From: Roseivivax sp. THAF197b
Lineage (GTDB): Bacteria; Pseudomonadota; Alphaproteobacteria; Rhodobacterales; Rhodobacteraceae
Length of the DNA: 64,000 bases
Assembly: GCF_009363255.1 (NCBI RefSeq)
Contig: NZ_CP045318.1
Coordinates: forward strand, 2,035,501-2,099,500
Reading direction: 5' to 3'
A program made the position numbers and the translations under genes. Under the pieces are notes generated by a model, which worked only from the letters and a program-made list of their open reading frames with translations, was not told the origin of the DNA and did no database searches. Of this stretch, positions 55,284 through 63,688 are shown piece after piece. Numbering within the stretch: position 1 is the stretch's first letter; every line of letters begins with the position of its first letter.

Positions 55284-56795
55284 TCAGGCAGCCCGATCAC
55301 CGCCAAGCCCGGAGATCGCCTGGATCAGGCTGTCCTCTGTCACTTCTTCGGAGGTGAAGGTCCGCATCACGCGTCCGGAATACATCGCCACGATGCGATC
55401 GGACACGTGCAGCACCTCGGGCATCTCCGAGCTGATGACGATCACGGCATAGCCCTGCGCCGCGAGCGCGCGCAGAAGCTTGTGGATCTCGGATTTGGAG
55501 CCCACGTCGATGCCACGGGTCGGTTCGTCCACGATCAGCACATTGGGGTGCATGGAGAGCCATTTGCCGATGACGATCTTCTGTTGATTGCCCCCGGAAA
55601 GGTTCCCGACCTTCTGCTTCCAACCCGGCGTGCGAATGTCGAGCCGGTCGCGGTACTGATCGAAGATCGCGATTTCCGCCCCTTCCGCGACGAAGGGGCC
55701 CGCTTTCAGATCGTCAACCTGCGGCAGAGTCATGTTGTCCCGGCAGTTCATGCCAAGCACGAGCCCCTGCCCCTTGCGGTCTTCCGGCACTAGACTGATC
55801 CCCTTCGAGATCGCATCGGCAGGCGAGCTGATGCGGACCTCCTGCCCGTCGAGAAGGATGGTCCCCTCGGAGGGCGTGCGCAGGCCGAACAGGGTCTCGG
55901 CGATTTCCGTGCGGCCGGCCCCGACAAGGCCGTAAAAGCCCAGGACTTCCCCGCGGCGCACATGGAAACCGACATCCTGGTAGAGCTTGCCGCAGCTCAG
56001 CCCCGTCACCTCGAGCGCGATGCCGCCCAACTCGTGATGCGTCTCGTTTCGGGTCAGATCGAGCTTGCGACCGATCATGAGTTGGGTGACCGCTTCCTCG
56101 TTGGTGTCGGCGGTGTTGACCGTGCCCTGGTATTGCCCGTCGCGCAGCACCGTGATGCGGTCGGTGATCTTGAAGATCTCCTCCATCCGGTGAGAGATGT
56201 AGATGATCCCGACGCCCTCTTTCTGAAGATCCGCGATCACGTCGAAGAGCACGACTTTTTCCGCATCCGTCAGAGATGCGGTCGGCTCGTCGAAGATCAC
56301 GGCCTTCGCGTCGACGGTCAGCGCGCGGGCGATTTCGACCATCTGCTGGTTCGCGATCGAGAGATCTCCGACACGGGTGCGGGCATCGAAGCCGACATTG
56401 AGCTTCTTCAAGATGGCATTGGTCTGATCGGACAGCTTCGCCCAGTCGACCCGACCGAAAGACTTTCGCGGCAATTCGCCGAGATAGATGTTCTCGGCGA
56501 CGGTCAGTTCCTCGGCGAGGCTCAGTTCCTGGTGGATGAAGACGATACCCTTGGCCTTCGCCTCGAGCGGACCGGACATCACCACGGCCTCCTCGCCCAT
56601 GTAGATAGTGCCGCCATCGGGCTGATGAATGCCGCCCAGCACTTTCATGAGGGTGGATTTGCCCGCGCCGTTCTCGCCCATCAGGGCGTGGACCTCGCCC
56701 GGCATGACCGAGAAGGACACACCATCGAGCGCCCGCACACCGGGAAAGGTTTTGACGATTCCGTCGAGTTGAAGGACCGGTTTCATCTCGCTCAT
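55284..56795 (-). CDS. ribose-type ABC transporter ATPase with two nucleotide-binding domains
   Basis: 503 residues, RbsA/XylG-like. Domain 1 has GENGAGKSTLMKVLGG, signature region DLSIANQQMVEIA and Walker B VIFDEPTASLT; domain 2 has a degenerate Walker A (GLVGAGRTEIAETLFG), signature LSGGNQQKIVIGK and LIVDEPTRGIDVG. The asymmetric second Walker A is normal for this family. I start at ATG 56795 (MSEMKPVLQLDG), which overlaps the permease stop by four bases. Confidence 0.93.
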   Translation of the reverse strand: MSEMKPVLQLDGIVKTFPGVRALDGVSFSVMPGEVHALMGENGAGKSTLMKVLGGIHQPDGGTIYMGEEAVVMSGPLEAKAKGIVFIHQELSLAEELTVAENIYLGELPRKSFGRVDWAKLSDQTNAILKKLNVGFDARTRVGDLSIANQQMVEIARALTVDAKAVIFDEPTASLTDAEKVVLFDVIADLQKEGVGIIYISHRMEEIFKITDRITVLRDGQYQGTVNTADTNEEAVTQLMIGRKLDLTRNETHHELGGIALEVTGLSCGKLYQDVGFHVRRGEVLGFYGLVGAGRTEIAETLFGLRTPSEGTILLDGQEVRISSPADAISKGISLVPEDRKGQGLVLGMNCRDNMTLPQVDDLKAGPFVAEGAEIAIFDQYRDRLDIRTPGWKQKVGNLSGGNQQKIVIGKWLSMHPNVLIVDEPTRGIDVGSKSEIHKLLRALAAQGYAVIVISSEMPEVLHVSDRIVAMYSGRVMRTFTSEEVTEDSLIQAISGLGGDRAA

Positions 56796-57793
56796 ACCCG
56801 CAGGGCCTCCTTGCCCTTGATGTTGAGTTGACGGTCGAGGAACAGAACCGCGATCAGGATGAGGCCGATCACGAGGTTCACCGTCGAGGTATCCGCGCCA
56901 ATATGGCCCAGACCCTTGCGCAGAAGCTGAATTGCGATGACGCCGCCGAAGGTGCCGATGACCGATCCCGCGCCCCCGGTGATCTTGGTGCCGCCCAGGA
57001 CGACCGCCGTGATGACCCACAGCTCGTAGAGTTGCCCGTCATTGGGGTTCACCGACCCGCTTTCCGAATAGAAGACCACCGCAGACAGGGCCGCCAGGAA
57101 GCCGATGATCGCGAAGTTGATCATCATGTGCGGGCCGACGCGGATGCCCGCATTGACCGCCGCTTCGCGGTTGTCGCCAATCGCATAGGCGTTACGGCCA
57201 TGCACGGTGCGCGTCATCAGAAGCCACATCAGCACCGTAACCGCCAGCAGGAACCACGACGCGGTGGCGAGCCCGAGGAACTCCGCCTCGGCGAAGTCCA
57301 CCAACGTCCAGTTCAGGTGGCTCGTCGGGTTCTCGCCGTTGAACATGAAGACGATGCCGCGATAGCCCAGCATCGCGCCCAGCGTGACGATGAAGGCATC
57401 GACTCCCGTCTTCCAGACGATCAGACCGTTGAGCGCGCCAAGGGCCGTGCCGACCAGAAGCGCCAGCAGCCAGGAGACGGGGATCACCCAATCGCCCAGG
57501 CCTGCGAAGATCGGCCACGTCATGGAATCGAGAAGGACAATCGCGGCGATGGCGAAGGTCGCACCGACCGAGAGGTCGATATTCCCGTTCACCATCACGA
57601 TCGTCATGCCCATCGCGATGATGCCGATCGGGGCCGACTGCTTCAGCAGAAGCAGCATGTTGTCGAGATCCATGAAGGCCTGGTCGGTGATGGCCATGAA
57701 CTCGCCCGCCACCGAGAAGAAAATCAGCTCGAGGACGATGAAGCCCCAGATCGCGCCGCTTTTCAGGGCTTTGGACACTGCGCCGGGTTGCAT
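56792..57793 (-). CDS. ribose-type ABC transporter permease
   Basis: 333 residues with eight to ten membrane helices and RbsC-family segments: GMTIVMVNGNIDLSVGATFA, LNGLIVWKTGVDAFIVTLGA, GRNAYAIGDNREAAVNAGIR and LGGTKITGGAGSVIGTFGGV. It ends NIKGKEALRV. It is the second of two different permeases, which should form the membrane channel together. I start at ATG 57793 (MQPGAVSKALKSG), preceded by GGAGGAAAC; it is 13 bases after the first permease. Confidence 0.92.
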   Translation of the reverse strand: MQPGAVSKALKSGAIWGFIVLELIFFSVAGEFMAITDQAFMDLDNMLLLLKQSAPIGIIAMGMTIVMVNGNIDLSVGATFAIAAIVLLDSMTWPIFAGLGDWVIPVSWLLALLVGTALGALNGLIVWKTGVDAFIVTLGAMLGYRGIVFMFNGENPTSHLNWTLVDFAEAEFLGLATASWFLLAVTVLMWLLMTRTVHGRNAYAIGDNREAAVNAGIRVGPHMMINFAIIGFLAALSAVVFYSESGSVNPNDGQLYELWVITAVVLGGTKITGGAGSVIGTFGGVIAIQLLRKGLGHIGADTSTVNLVIGLILIAVLFLDRQLNIKGKEALRV

Positions 57794-57806
57794 GATGTTT
57801 CCTCCC

Positions 57807-58781
57807 TCAGGCGATGGGCGACCAGAGCTTGCCGCGCTTGGCCGCGATATCGAGCCAGACCGCAAGGATGATGATGATCCAGGTGACGACGAACTGGACG
57901 TAGAAGGGCAGCCCCAGAAGCAGCAGACCGTTCTGGATGAAGCCCAGGATCAGCACGCCGATCAGCGTCTTGAAGACCGTGCCGGACCCGCCGAGAAGTG
58001 ATGCGCCGCCAAGTATGACGGCCGCGAGGACCTCAAGCTCAAGCCCCTGGCCCACGGTGTTTTGCGAGCCGAGCGACCGGCTGGCCTGGATAAGACCCGC
58101 CACAGCCACACAGCCTGCGGAGATGAGGTAGCAGGTGAAGACAGTACGCGCGCGCCGGATGCCCGAGAAGGTGGCCGCGGTGCCATTGCCGCCCACCGCA
58201 TAGACCTTGCGCCCGAAGGCCGTCTTCGAAAGCGTCAAACCAAGGCCCGCGGCAAGCAGGAGAAAGATCGCGATCGGTACGGGTATTCCCAGAACCGCGC
58301 CCTGCCCGAAGAAACTGAACCAGGTGCCCTCCTTGTCGGCGATATCCATGTTCTGGCCGCCGGAATAGGTCAGCGTCAGGCCGTGAATGGCGGACAACAT
58401 GCCAAGCGTCACGATCAACGAATTAAGCCTGAGATAGCCTACGAGAAACCCGATGAAGGCCCCGATGCAGAGCGTCATGGCGAACATTGCGGGAATGGCG
58501 AGGGCCGGACCGATCTTGTCGTGCAGGTCGAGAACCACGATGGTCGAGAACGACATCATCGACCCCACCGAGAGATCGAGGTTGCCGCTGATCACCACGA
58601 AGGTCACGCCAAGCGCCATGACCCCGAGGATGGCCGAGGACCGCACGACGCTGAAGATGTTGTCGACACTCAGGAATTTCGGGCTGGCCAGAGCGAAGGC
58701 GATCATGAAGATCGCGAAGGCAATGAGGATGCCCTCCTTGGCCAGCATGCTGCCGACCTGTTGCTTGGTCAGTGTTTTCAT
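57807..58781 (-). CDS. ribose-type ABC transporter permease
   Basis: 324 residues, RbsC-like: ALGVTFVVISGNLDLSVGSM, YLRLNSLIVTLGMLSAIHGL, GRKVYAVGGNGTAATFSGIR and LEVLAAVILGGASLLGGSGT. I start at ATG 58781 (MKTLTKQQVGSMLAKEG), with GGGAGGACAAG upstream. A longer frame up to 59219 overlaps the SDR gene in another phase and is not real. It lies 119 bases after the SDR stop. Confidence 0.92.
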   Translation of the reverse strand: MKTLTKQQVGSMLAKEGILIAFAIFMIAFALASPKFLSVDNIFSVVRSSAILGVMALGVTFVVISGNLDLSVGSMMSFSTIVVLDLHDKIGPALAIPAMFAMTLCIGAFIGFLVGYLRLNSLIVTLGMLSAIHGLTLTYSGGQNMDIADKEGTWFSFFGQGAVLGIPVPIAIFLLLAAGLGLTLSKTAFGRKVYAVGGNGTAATFSGIRRARTVFTCYLISAGCVAVAGLIQASRSLGSQNTVGQGLELEVLAAVILGGASLLGGSGTVFKTLIGVLILGFIQNGLLLLGLPFYVQFVVTWIIIILAVWLDIAAKRGKLWSPIA

Positions 58782-58900
58782 CTTGTCCTCCCTTGACGGG
58801 CCCGGCCCGCCTGCCCCCGACATCGTCCCGACCCTCTGCACCGGCCTGCCCCGGACCCTTCGCGTCGAAGACCCGTGGCCCGTCAGGGCCGGATATCCCC

Positions 58901-59698
58901 TCAAATCAATGTCATGCCGCCATCGATCATCACGATCTGTCCGGTCATGTAATCGCTGTCGCGCGAGGCGAGAAAGCTCGTCGTGCCGGTGACGTCCTCG
59001 GGCCGCGCCACGCGACCGCGCAGGATCTCGGCGGAGAATTCCTCCATCGCCTGTCCGGGGCGCTCGGCGGCACCGATCTCCATGAGGTCCTTGTCCACCT
59101 GTTCCCACATCTCGGTCGCGACCACGCCCGGGGCGAAGCCTGTCACGGTGATGTTGTGCTTGGCGAGACCCCGTGCGCCCGACTGCGTAAGCGACACGAC
59201 CGCCCATTTCGACGCGCAATAGGGCGCGACATTGTCAAAGCCCTGGCGACTGGCGACCGAGGCCGTGTTGATGATCTTGCCGCCCGCCCCTTGCGCGATC
59301 ATCTGGCGTGCGGCTTCCTGCATGCCGATCATGCAGCCGAGGCCGTTGACGCCCATGATGAAGTTCCAGTTGTCCTCGGTGACGTCCATGAAGTTCATGG
59401 GCTTGTTCACGCCGGCATTGTTGAACTTCACGTCGAGGCGGCCGAAGGTCTCGACCGTATGCGCGATCATCGCGCGGACCTGAGCTCGGTCGGTCACATC
59501 GACCGCGGCAGAGGTGACATTGCCACCCTTCCCGTTTAAGCGGCAGCGGTTCGCCTCTGCGACTTCGGCAACCTTGTCGCCATTGATATCCGCAAAACAG
59601 ACCTTGGCCCCTTCGTCGAGCAGCGCCTCACCGATCGCGCGGCCGATACCCTGTGCGGCGCCCGTGACGATACAGACGCGATCCTGAACGCGTGCCAT
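58901..59698 (-). CDS. short-chain dehydrogenase/reductase (copy 1 of the locus)
   Basis: 265 residues: coenzyme loop TGAAQGIGRAIGEA, acidic residue in CFADINGDKV pointing to NAD specificity, NNAGVNKPMNF, catalytic Ser in INTASVASRQG, YCASK as Tyr-x3-Lys and the end VMIDGGMTLI. It resembles polyol or 2-keto-3-deoxy sugar acid dehydrogenases. It lies between the binding protein and the permeases and shares the segments NKPMNFMDVTEDNW and FLASRDSDYMTGQ with the second SDR at 62811, so the two are related and may act on the same compound class. I start at ATG 59698. Confidence 0.9.
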   Translation of the reverse strand: MARVQDRVCIVTGAAQGIGRAIGEALLDEGAKVCFADINGDKVAEVAEANRCRLNGKGGNVTSAAVDVTDRAQVRAMIAHTVETFGRLDVKFNNAGVNKPMNFMDVTEDNWNFIMGVNGLGCMIGMQEAARQMIAQGAGGKIINTASVASRQGFDNVAPYCASKWAVVSLTQSGARGLAKHNITVTGFAPGVVATEMWEQVDKDLMEIGAAERPGQAMEEFSAEILRGRVARPEDVTGTTSFLASRDSDYMTGQIVMIDGGMTLI

Positions 59699-59725
59699 GC
59701 CTCTCCTCCCGAAGGTATTGTGCAC

Positions 59726-59767
59726 AAAACGAAAGTGTGGGGCAGCACGCCCGGCGCGCCGCCCCAC
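59726..59767 (-). terminator. intercistronic hairpin after the binding-protein gene
   Basis: GTGGGGC/GCCCCAC arms (59767-59761 with 59743-59737) enclose a second GC-rich palindrome (GGCGCGCC) and are followed on the minus strand by ACTTTCGTTTTG. Lying just after the binding-protein stop, it may lower expression of the downstream genes relative to the binding protein. Confidence 0.5.
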
Positions 59768-59779
59768 CGGGGAGGACCC

Positions 59780-60733
59780 TTAGAACACCGGCTTGGTGAA
59801 ATCGCCCATGTTGTCCTGGGTGATCTTCGGCGTGTCGAAGTAGTTCAGGAAGGGCACTTCCTCGCCGCTCAGAACGTCGATCGCGGTCTGCAGCGCGGCC
59901 TCGGCATCATCGACCGGGGATTGGTAGATCGAGCCCCAGTACTCGCCCGCTTCCATCGCCTCGTAGCCCACCGCGAAGTTCGTGGCGCCGACAAAGGTGA
60001 TGTCGCCCGCGCGGCCCGCGGCCTTGGCGGCGTTCAGGGCGCCCACGCCCATGTTGTCATCGCCCGCATAGACACCGTCGATATCGTCATACTTGACGAG
60101 GAAGGCCTCCATGACCTGCTGGCTCTTCTCACGGTTCCAGTCGCCCGGCTGCGTCTCCATCAGGGTCACGTTGGGGCAGACTTCCGGCAGACGATCCTCG
60201 AAGCCCTTGGCGCGCTCGATGGCGGTCGTGTAGCCGGGCTGACCGGAGATCTGCACGATCTGCGCCTCGTTCTCGATGCCCTGCGCCTTGAAGCGGTCGC
60301 ACATGATTTCGGCCGAGCGCGCGCCCTGCGTGATGTTGTCAGGACCGGAGAAAGATGCCACGAAGTCAAAGCCTTGCTCGGCGATGTTCGAGTTGGTGAC
60401 GATCACCGGAATGTCAGCCTGGCTGGCCTTGCGGACGGCGGGGATGACCGCTTCGCCGTTGGTCGGCCAGATGATGATGGCGTCGACCTCCTGCTGGATA
60501 AGATCTTCCATCTGCGCTATCTGGCGCGCGACGTCACCGCCTGCATCCAGAACGACGGCTTCGACATTCTCGTTACCCTCGGCGGCGGCGATGAACGCTT
60601 GCTCATAGGTGGTCTGATAACTGTCGACGCCGACATTGTTCTGCGTGATGCCGATCTTCATGGTCTCCGCGGATGCGACCCCAGCCAGAGCCACGAATGC
60701 GGTGGATGCAGCGAGCGTGGTGCGTAGTTTCAT
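59780..60733 (-). CDS. ribose-type periplasmic sugar-binding protein
   Basis: 317 residues with signal peptide LAASTAFVALAGVASA|E and the type I periplasmic-binding fold: MKIGITQNNVGVDSYQTTYE, QMEDLIQQEVDAIIIWPTNG, IPVIVTNSNIAEQGFDFVAS, and VYAGDDNMGVGALNAAKAAG. It is the RbsB/XylF class, which binds sugars or polyols. I start at ATG 60733, preceded by GGAGGAAGAGAT; the longer frame has no signal peptide. It is the first gene of the minus-strand operon, divergent from the regulator. Confidence 0.92.
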   Translation of the reverse strand: MKLRTTLAASTAFVALAGVASAETMKIGITQNNVGVDSYQTTYEQAFIAAAEGNENVEAVVLDAGGDVARQIAQMEDLIQQEVDAIIIWPTNGEAVIPAVRKASQADIPVIVTNSNIAEQGFDFVASFSGPDNITQGARSAEIMCDRFKAQGIENEAQIVQISGQPGYTTAIERAKGFEDRLPEVCPNVTLMETQPGDWNREKSQQVMEAFLVKYDDIDGVYAGDDNMGVGALNAAKAAGRAGDITFVGATNFAVGYEAMEAGEYWGSIYQSPVDDAEAALQTAIDVLSGEEVPFLNYFDTPKITQDNMGDFTKPVF

Positions 60734-60894
60734 ATCTCTTCCTCCCAGAATCTCAGTTTCCTGTCCCTTCGGCCCCGCCGTCCCTCCTGACAGCGGATCA
60801 GCTGCCGAGACGGATCTCGACGCGCCGGACATCCGAACATTGCCGACTCTCATCGAGCGGTAATGCCGGTAATATGTCCGTTTTGGATAAGTAA

Positions 60895-60911
60895 ATGTTC
60901 AAATCGAACAT
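60895..60911. promoter_or_regulatory. palindromic candidate operator between the importer and its regulator
   Basis: ATGTTC-AAATC-GAACAT is a perfect 6-5-6 inverted repeat, 53 bases before the regulator start. A further GAACAT half-site lies at 60835-60840 and a similar ATGTCC at 60875-60880. The region is AT-rich compared with its flanks. Confidence 0.6.
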
Positions 60912-60963
60912 ATAAGAGATACGCGGCGATGATCAATTTGGACAGCATTTGGAGGAACGTCAC

Positions 60964-62793
60964 ATGGGCCGATCGAAATTATCCGGAACGGATATATCCA
61001 CGTCGGCGCCCGCGAAGCGCGTACAGGAAAGACCCGGAAAACCGATGAATGCCATGGGAGGACATAGCTTCAGCGCACCCGCATCGCCACAGGCGAATGC
61101 CGATACGCTTGAGGTTTTGGACTTCCTCAACGAGTTCAGCAACGAGTTGGAGGGCGCGCTCGATGTTATCGCGCCAAACCCGCATCTGCGGATGGCGCTC
61201 TTTCTTCTGCAAGGCCATTTCACGGGAAAAACAGTCACCCCCACAGCGCTGATCGGCGCGAGCCGGGTGCCCTATGCGACGGCACGGCGACGCATGGGCG
61301 AGATGGTCGAGGCGGGCCTGATCGAGGAGCGCCCGCGCACCCAGACCGGCAAGAGCGTCTCCCTTCATCCTAGTCAGAAGCTCCTCGATGAATGGCTGCA
61401 ATTGTCGGGGCGGGTCCGGCGCATCGTGGAAGCCCGTTTCGCCGCCACCCCGCGAGACCGGGAGACGCGTGATTATTACTACGGCGGCAGCTACTCGGCC
61501 GCGCAATCCATCCCACCGCTCAGCGTCCTGTCCGAGCCCATCAAGGCCGCGGGCGGGATCCGTGTCCTCGTTCATGGCGACCCGACCTTCATGGTCATGG
61601 AAAACCTGAAACGTCAGTTCGAACAGGTGATCGGCACGGAGATCAGTCAGCGTGCCTTCTCCATCGACCGGCTGCGCGACGAGGCGCTGCGGAATGCCGA
61701 GCGCCCCGCCAGCCGGTACGACATCATTGCCGTCGACCTGCCCTGGATCGGGGAGTTCGCCGAACAAAACGTGCTGATGCCGATTGACGAGGCGATGGAC
61801 CTCACCCGCGTTGATCCGGCCGATTTTCACACCGCCGGTTGGCAGGCCGCCCATTGGGGCGGGCGCGCCTATGGTGTGCCCGCCCAGACGACACCGGAGC
61901 TTCTTTTTTACCGCCGGGACATGTTCGCGAAAGCAGGTCTCGAGCCGCCGACGACGACGGACGCCCTGCTTGAGGCCGCGCGACACCTGCACGAGCCGCG
62001 CCGCCGCCGCTACGGCATTGCGTGGAACGCGGCGCGCGGCACGGCGCTCGGGCATACCGTCCTGATGACACTCGCGGATTTCGGGCAGCCGGTTCTGAAC
62101 CTGCCCAGGATCGCCGGCGGATATGGGACGGACCACCTCGCGGCAGGTGAGTATCGCCCGACCATCGATACCGAGGCAGGCCTGCGCGCGGCGGAATTCT
62201 TGCGCGAACTCTTGCAATACTCACCGCCCGACATCCTGTCGATGTCCTGGTACGAGCGCATCCGACCCTACGCCGCAGGCACCGTCGCAATGGCCTACGG
62301 GTACACGCTGCTCGCCCCGTATTTCGAGTTGGATGAAATGTCGCCGGCCTATGGCCAGACGGGCTTTCTGCCCCACCCCGCAGGGCCCGGCGCAAGCCAG
62401 ATCGCGCCCGTGGGGGGATATGTCCTGGGCATTCCCGCCAATATCGCGCCGGAGCGGCTCCCGGCTGCGGTCGAGGCGCTGTCGGTCTTCACGTCGCCGG
62501 GCGCGCAGAAGCTTTACGTGCAGAACGGCAGCCGAACCAATCCGCGTTATTCGGTCGGCTCGGACCCCGATGTGCGCCGCATATCGCCGATCTTCGAAGC
62601 GATAGACACGATGTCCTGGCGCGACGAGCTGCAGTTCTGGCCACGCCCCCCCGTGCCCGAGATCAACGACATCATCCGCATCTGCGGGGAGGAATTCCAC
62701 GACATGCTGCGCGGGCTCACGACCCCGCAGGAAACTTTGCGCCAGGCGCAGGAACGGGCGGATGCCCTGATGCGAACGGACCGGGCGCCCTAA
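60964..62793 (+). CDS. unusual regulator: winged-helix DNA-binding domain fused to a solute-binding-protein domain
   Basis: 609 residues with no signal peptide or membrane segment. Residues about 74-150 form a MarR-like winged helix (MALFLLQGHFTGKTVTPTAL, ASRVPYATARRRMGEMVEAG, LIEERPRTQTGKSVSLHP). From about 198 to the end it resembles a family 1 extracellular solute-binding protein: IRVLVHGDPTFMVMENLKRQ, YDIIAVDLPWIGEFAEQNVL, GVPAQTTPELLFYRRDMFAK, AGLEPPTTTDALLEAARHL and TVAMAYGYTLLAPYFELDE. The start at 60964 has GGAGG eight bases upstream. The architecture recalls SgrR of E. coli, which couples a winged helix to a family 5 binding domain. It probably senses the imported compound or a product and controls both operons. 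Confidence 0.85.
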   Translation: MGRSKLSGTDISTSAPAKRVQERPGKPMNAMGGHSFSAPASPQANADTLEVLDFLNEFSNELEGALDVIAPNPHLRMALFLLQGHFTGKTVTPTALIGASRVPYATARRRMGEMVEAGLIEERPRTQTGKSVSLHPSQKLLDEWLQLSGRVRRIVEARFAATPRDRETRDYYYGGSYSAAQSIPPLSVLSEPIKAAGGIRVLVHGDPTFMVMENLKRQFEQVIGTEISQRAFSIDRLRDEALRNAERPASRYDIIAVDLPWIGEFAEQNVLMPIDEAMDLTRVDPADFHTAGWQAAHWGGRAYGVPAQTTPELLFYRRDMFAKAGLEPPTTTDALLEAARHLHEPRRRRYGIAWNAARGTALGHTVLMTLADFGQPVLNLPRIAGGYGTDHLAAGEYRPTIDTEAGLRAAEFLRELLQYSPPDILSMSWYERIRPYAAGTVAMAYGYTLLAPYFELDEMSPAYGQTGFLPHPAGPGASQIAPVGGYVLGIPANIAPERLPAAVEALSVFTSPGAQKLYVQNGSRTNPRYSVGSDPDVRRISPIFEAIDTMSWRDELQFWPRPPVPEINDIIRICGEEFHDMLRGLTTPQETLRQAQERADALMRTDRAP

Positions 62794-62810
62794 TCTGAGG
62801 AGGAGAGACC

Positions 62811-63620
62811 ATGGACCCCAATCGCTTGAAAGGTAAGAACATCCTGATTACCGGTGCCGCTCGCGGCATGGGTGCCGCCAATGCCGAGGCCTTCGCGGCA
62901 CAGGGCGCCAATGTGTGTCTCGGGGATCTCGATCTGGGCGAGGCGCAGTCGGTCGCCGACCGGATCAACGCCGCGGGCAATGGAAAGGCCATCGCCGCCA
63001 AGATGGACGTGACCAAGCGCGCGGACAATGCCGCCGCTGTTGCGGCCACGGTCGACGCTTTCGGCTCGATCAATGTCGGGCTCTTCAACGCGGGCCTGAA
63101 CAAGCCCCGGTTCTTCATGGATATCGATGAAGACAACTGGGACATGATCATGAACGTCAACACCAAGGCGATGTGGCTCGGCATGCAGGAGACAGCCAAG
63201 CAAATGATCGCGCAGGGTCCGATGGAGGATCATCCCTACAAGCTCATCAATGTGGGCTCCATCGCCTCGCGGAAGCCGCTGGTGGACGTCACGGTCTATT
63301 GCACGTCGAAATACGGCTGCTTGGCACTTACGCATTGCGGCGCCATCGGCCTGGCCGAGCACAACATCACCGTGAATGGATACGCACCGGGTGTCGTCGT
63401 CACGCCGCTTTGGGAGCAACTCGACAAGGATCTCGTCGATATCGGCTTCAAGCAGAAGGAAGGCCAGGCCTACGAGGACATCGTCCGCGATGCCCTGCAA
63501 ATCAAGCGCGTGTCCTATCCCAAGGACATCACCGGCACCGCCTCGTTCCTCGCCTCCGACGACAGCGATTACATGACGGGCCAGATGGTCCACATCGATG
63601 GCGGCTGGTGCATCCAGTAA
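62811..63620 (+). CDS. short-chain dehydrogenase/reductase (copy 2 of the locus)
   Basis: 269 residues: TGAARGMGAANAEA coenzyme loop, GDLDLGEAQS with the NAD-type acidic residue, NAGLNKPRFFMDIDEDNW, catalytic Ser in INVGSIASRK, YCTSK as Tyr-x3-Lys, and the end VHIDGGWCIQ. It shares several stretches with the SDR at 58901 (NKP.xFMD, VTxYC.SK, GYAPGVV, DYMTGQ). It lies 17 bases after the regulator with a strong ribosome site GAGGAGAG, so it belongs to the plus-strand operon. Confidence 0.9.
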   Translation: MDPNRLKGKNILITGAARGMGAANAEAFAAQGANVCLGDLDLGEAQSVADRINAAGNGKAIAAKMDVTKRADNAAAVAATVDAFGSINVGLFNAGLNKPRFFMDIDEDNWDMIMNVNTKAMWLGMQETAKQMIAQGPMEDHPYKLINVGSIASRKPLVDVTVYCTSKYGCLALTHCGAIGLAEHNITVNGYAPGVVVTPLWEQLDKDLVDIGFKQKEGQAYEDIVRDALQIKRVSYPKDITGTASFLASDDSDYMTGQMVHIDGGWCIQ

Positions 63621-63688
63621 CGCACTGATCCCGAATACAATTCATCAATCAATAACGGGCCGCCCGAGCGACCCGAAGGAGATGTCTC

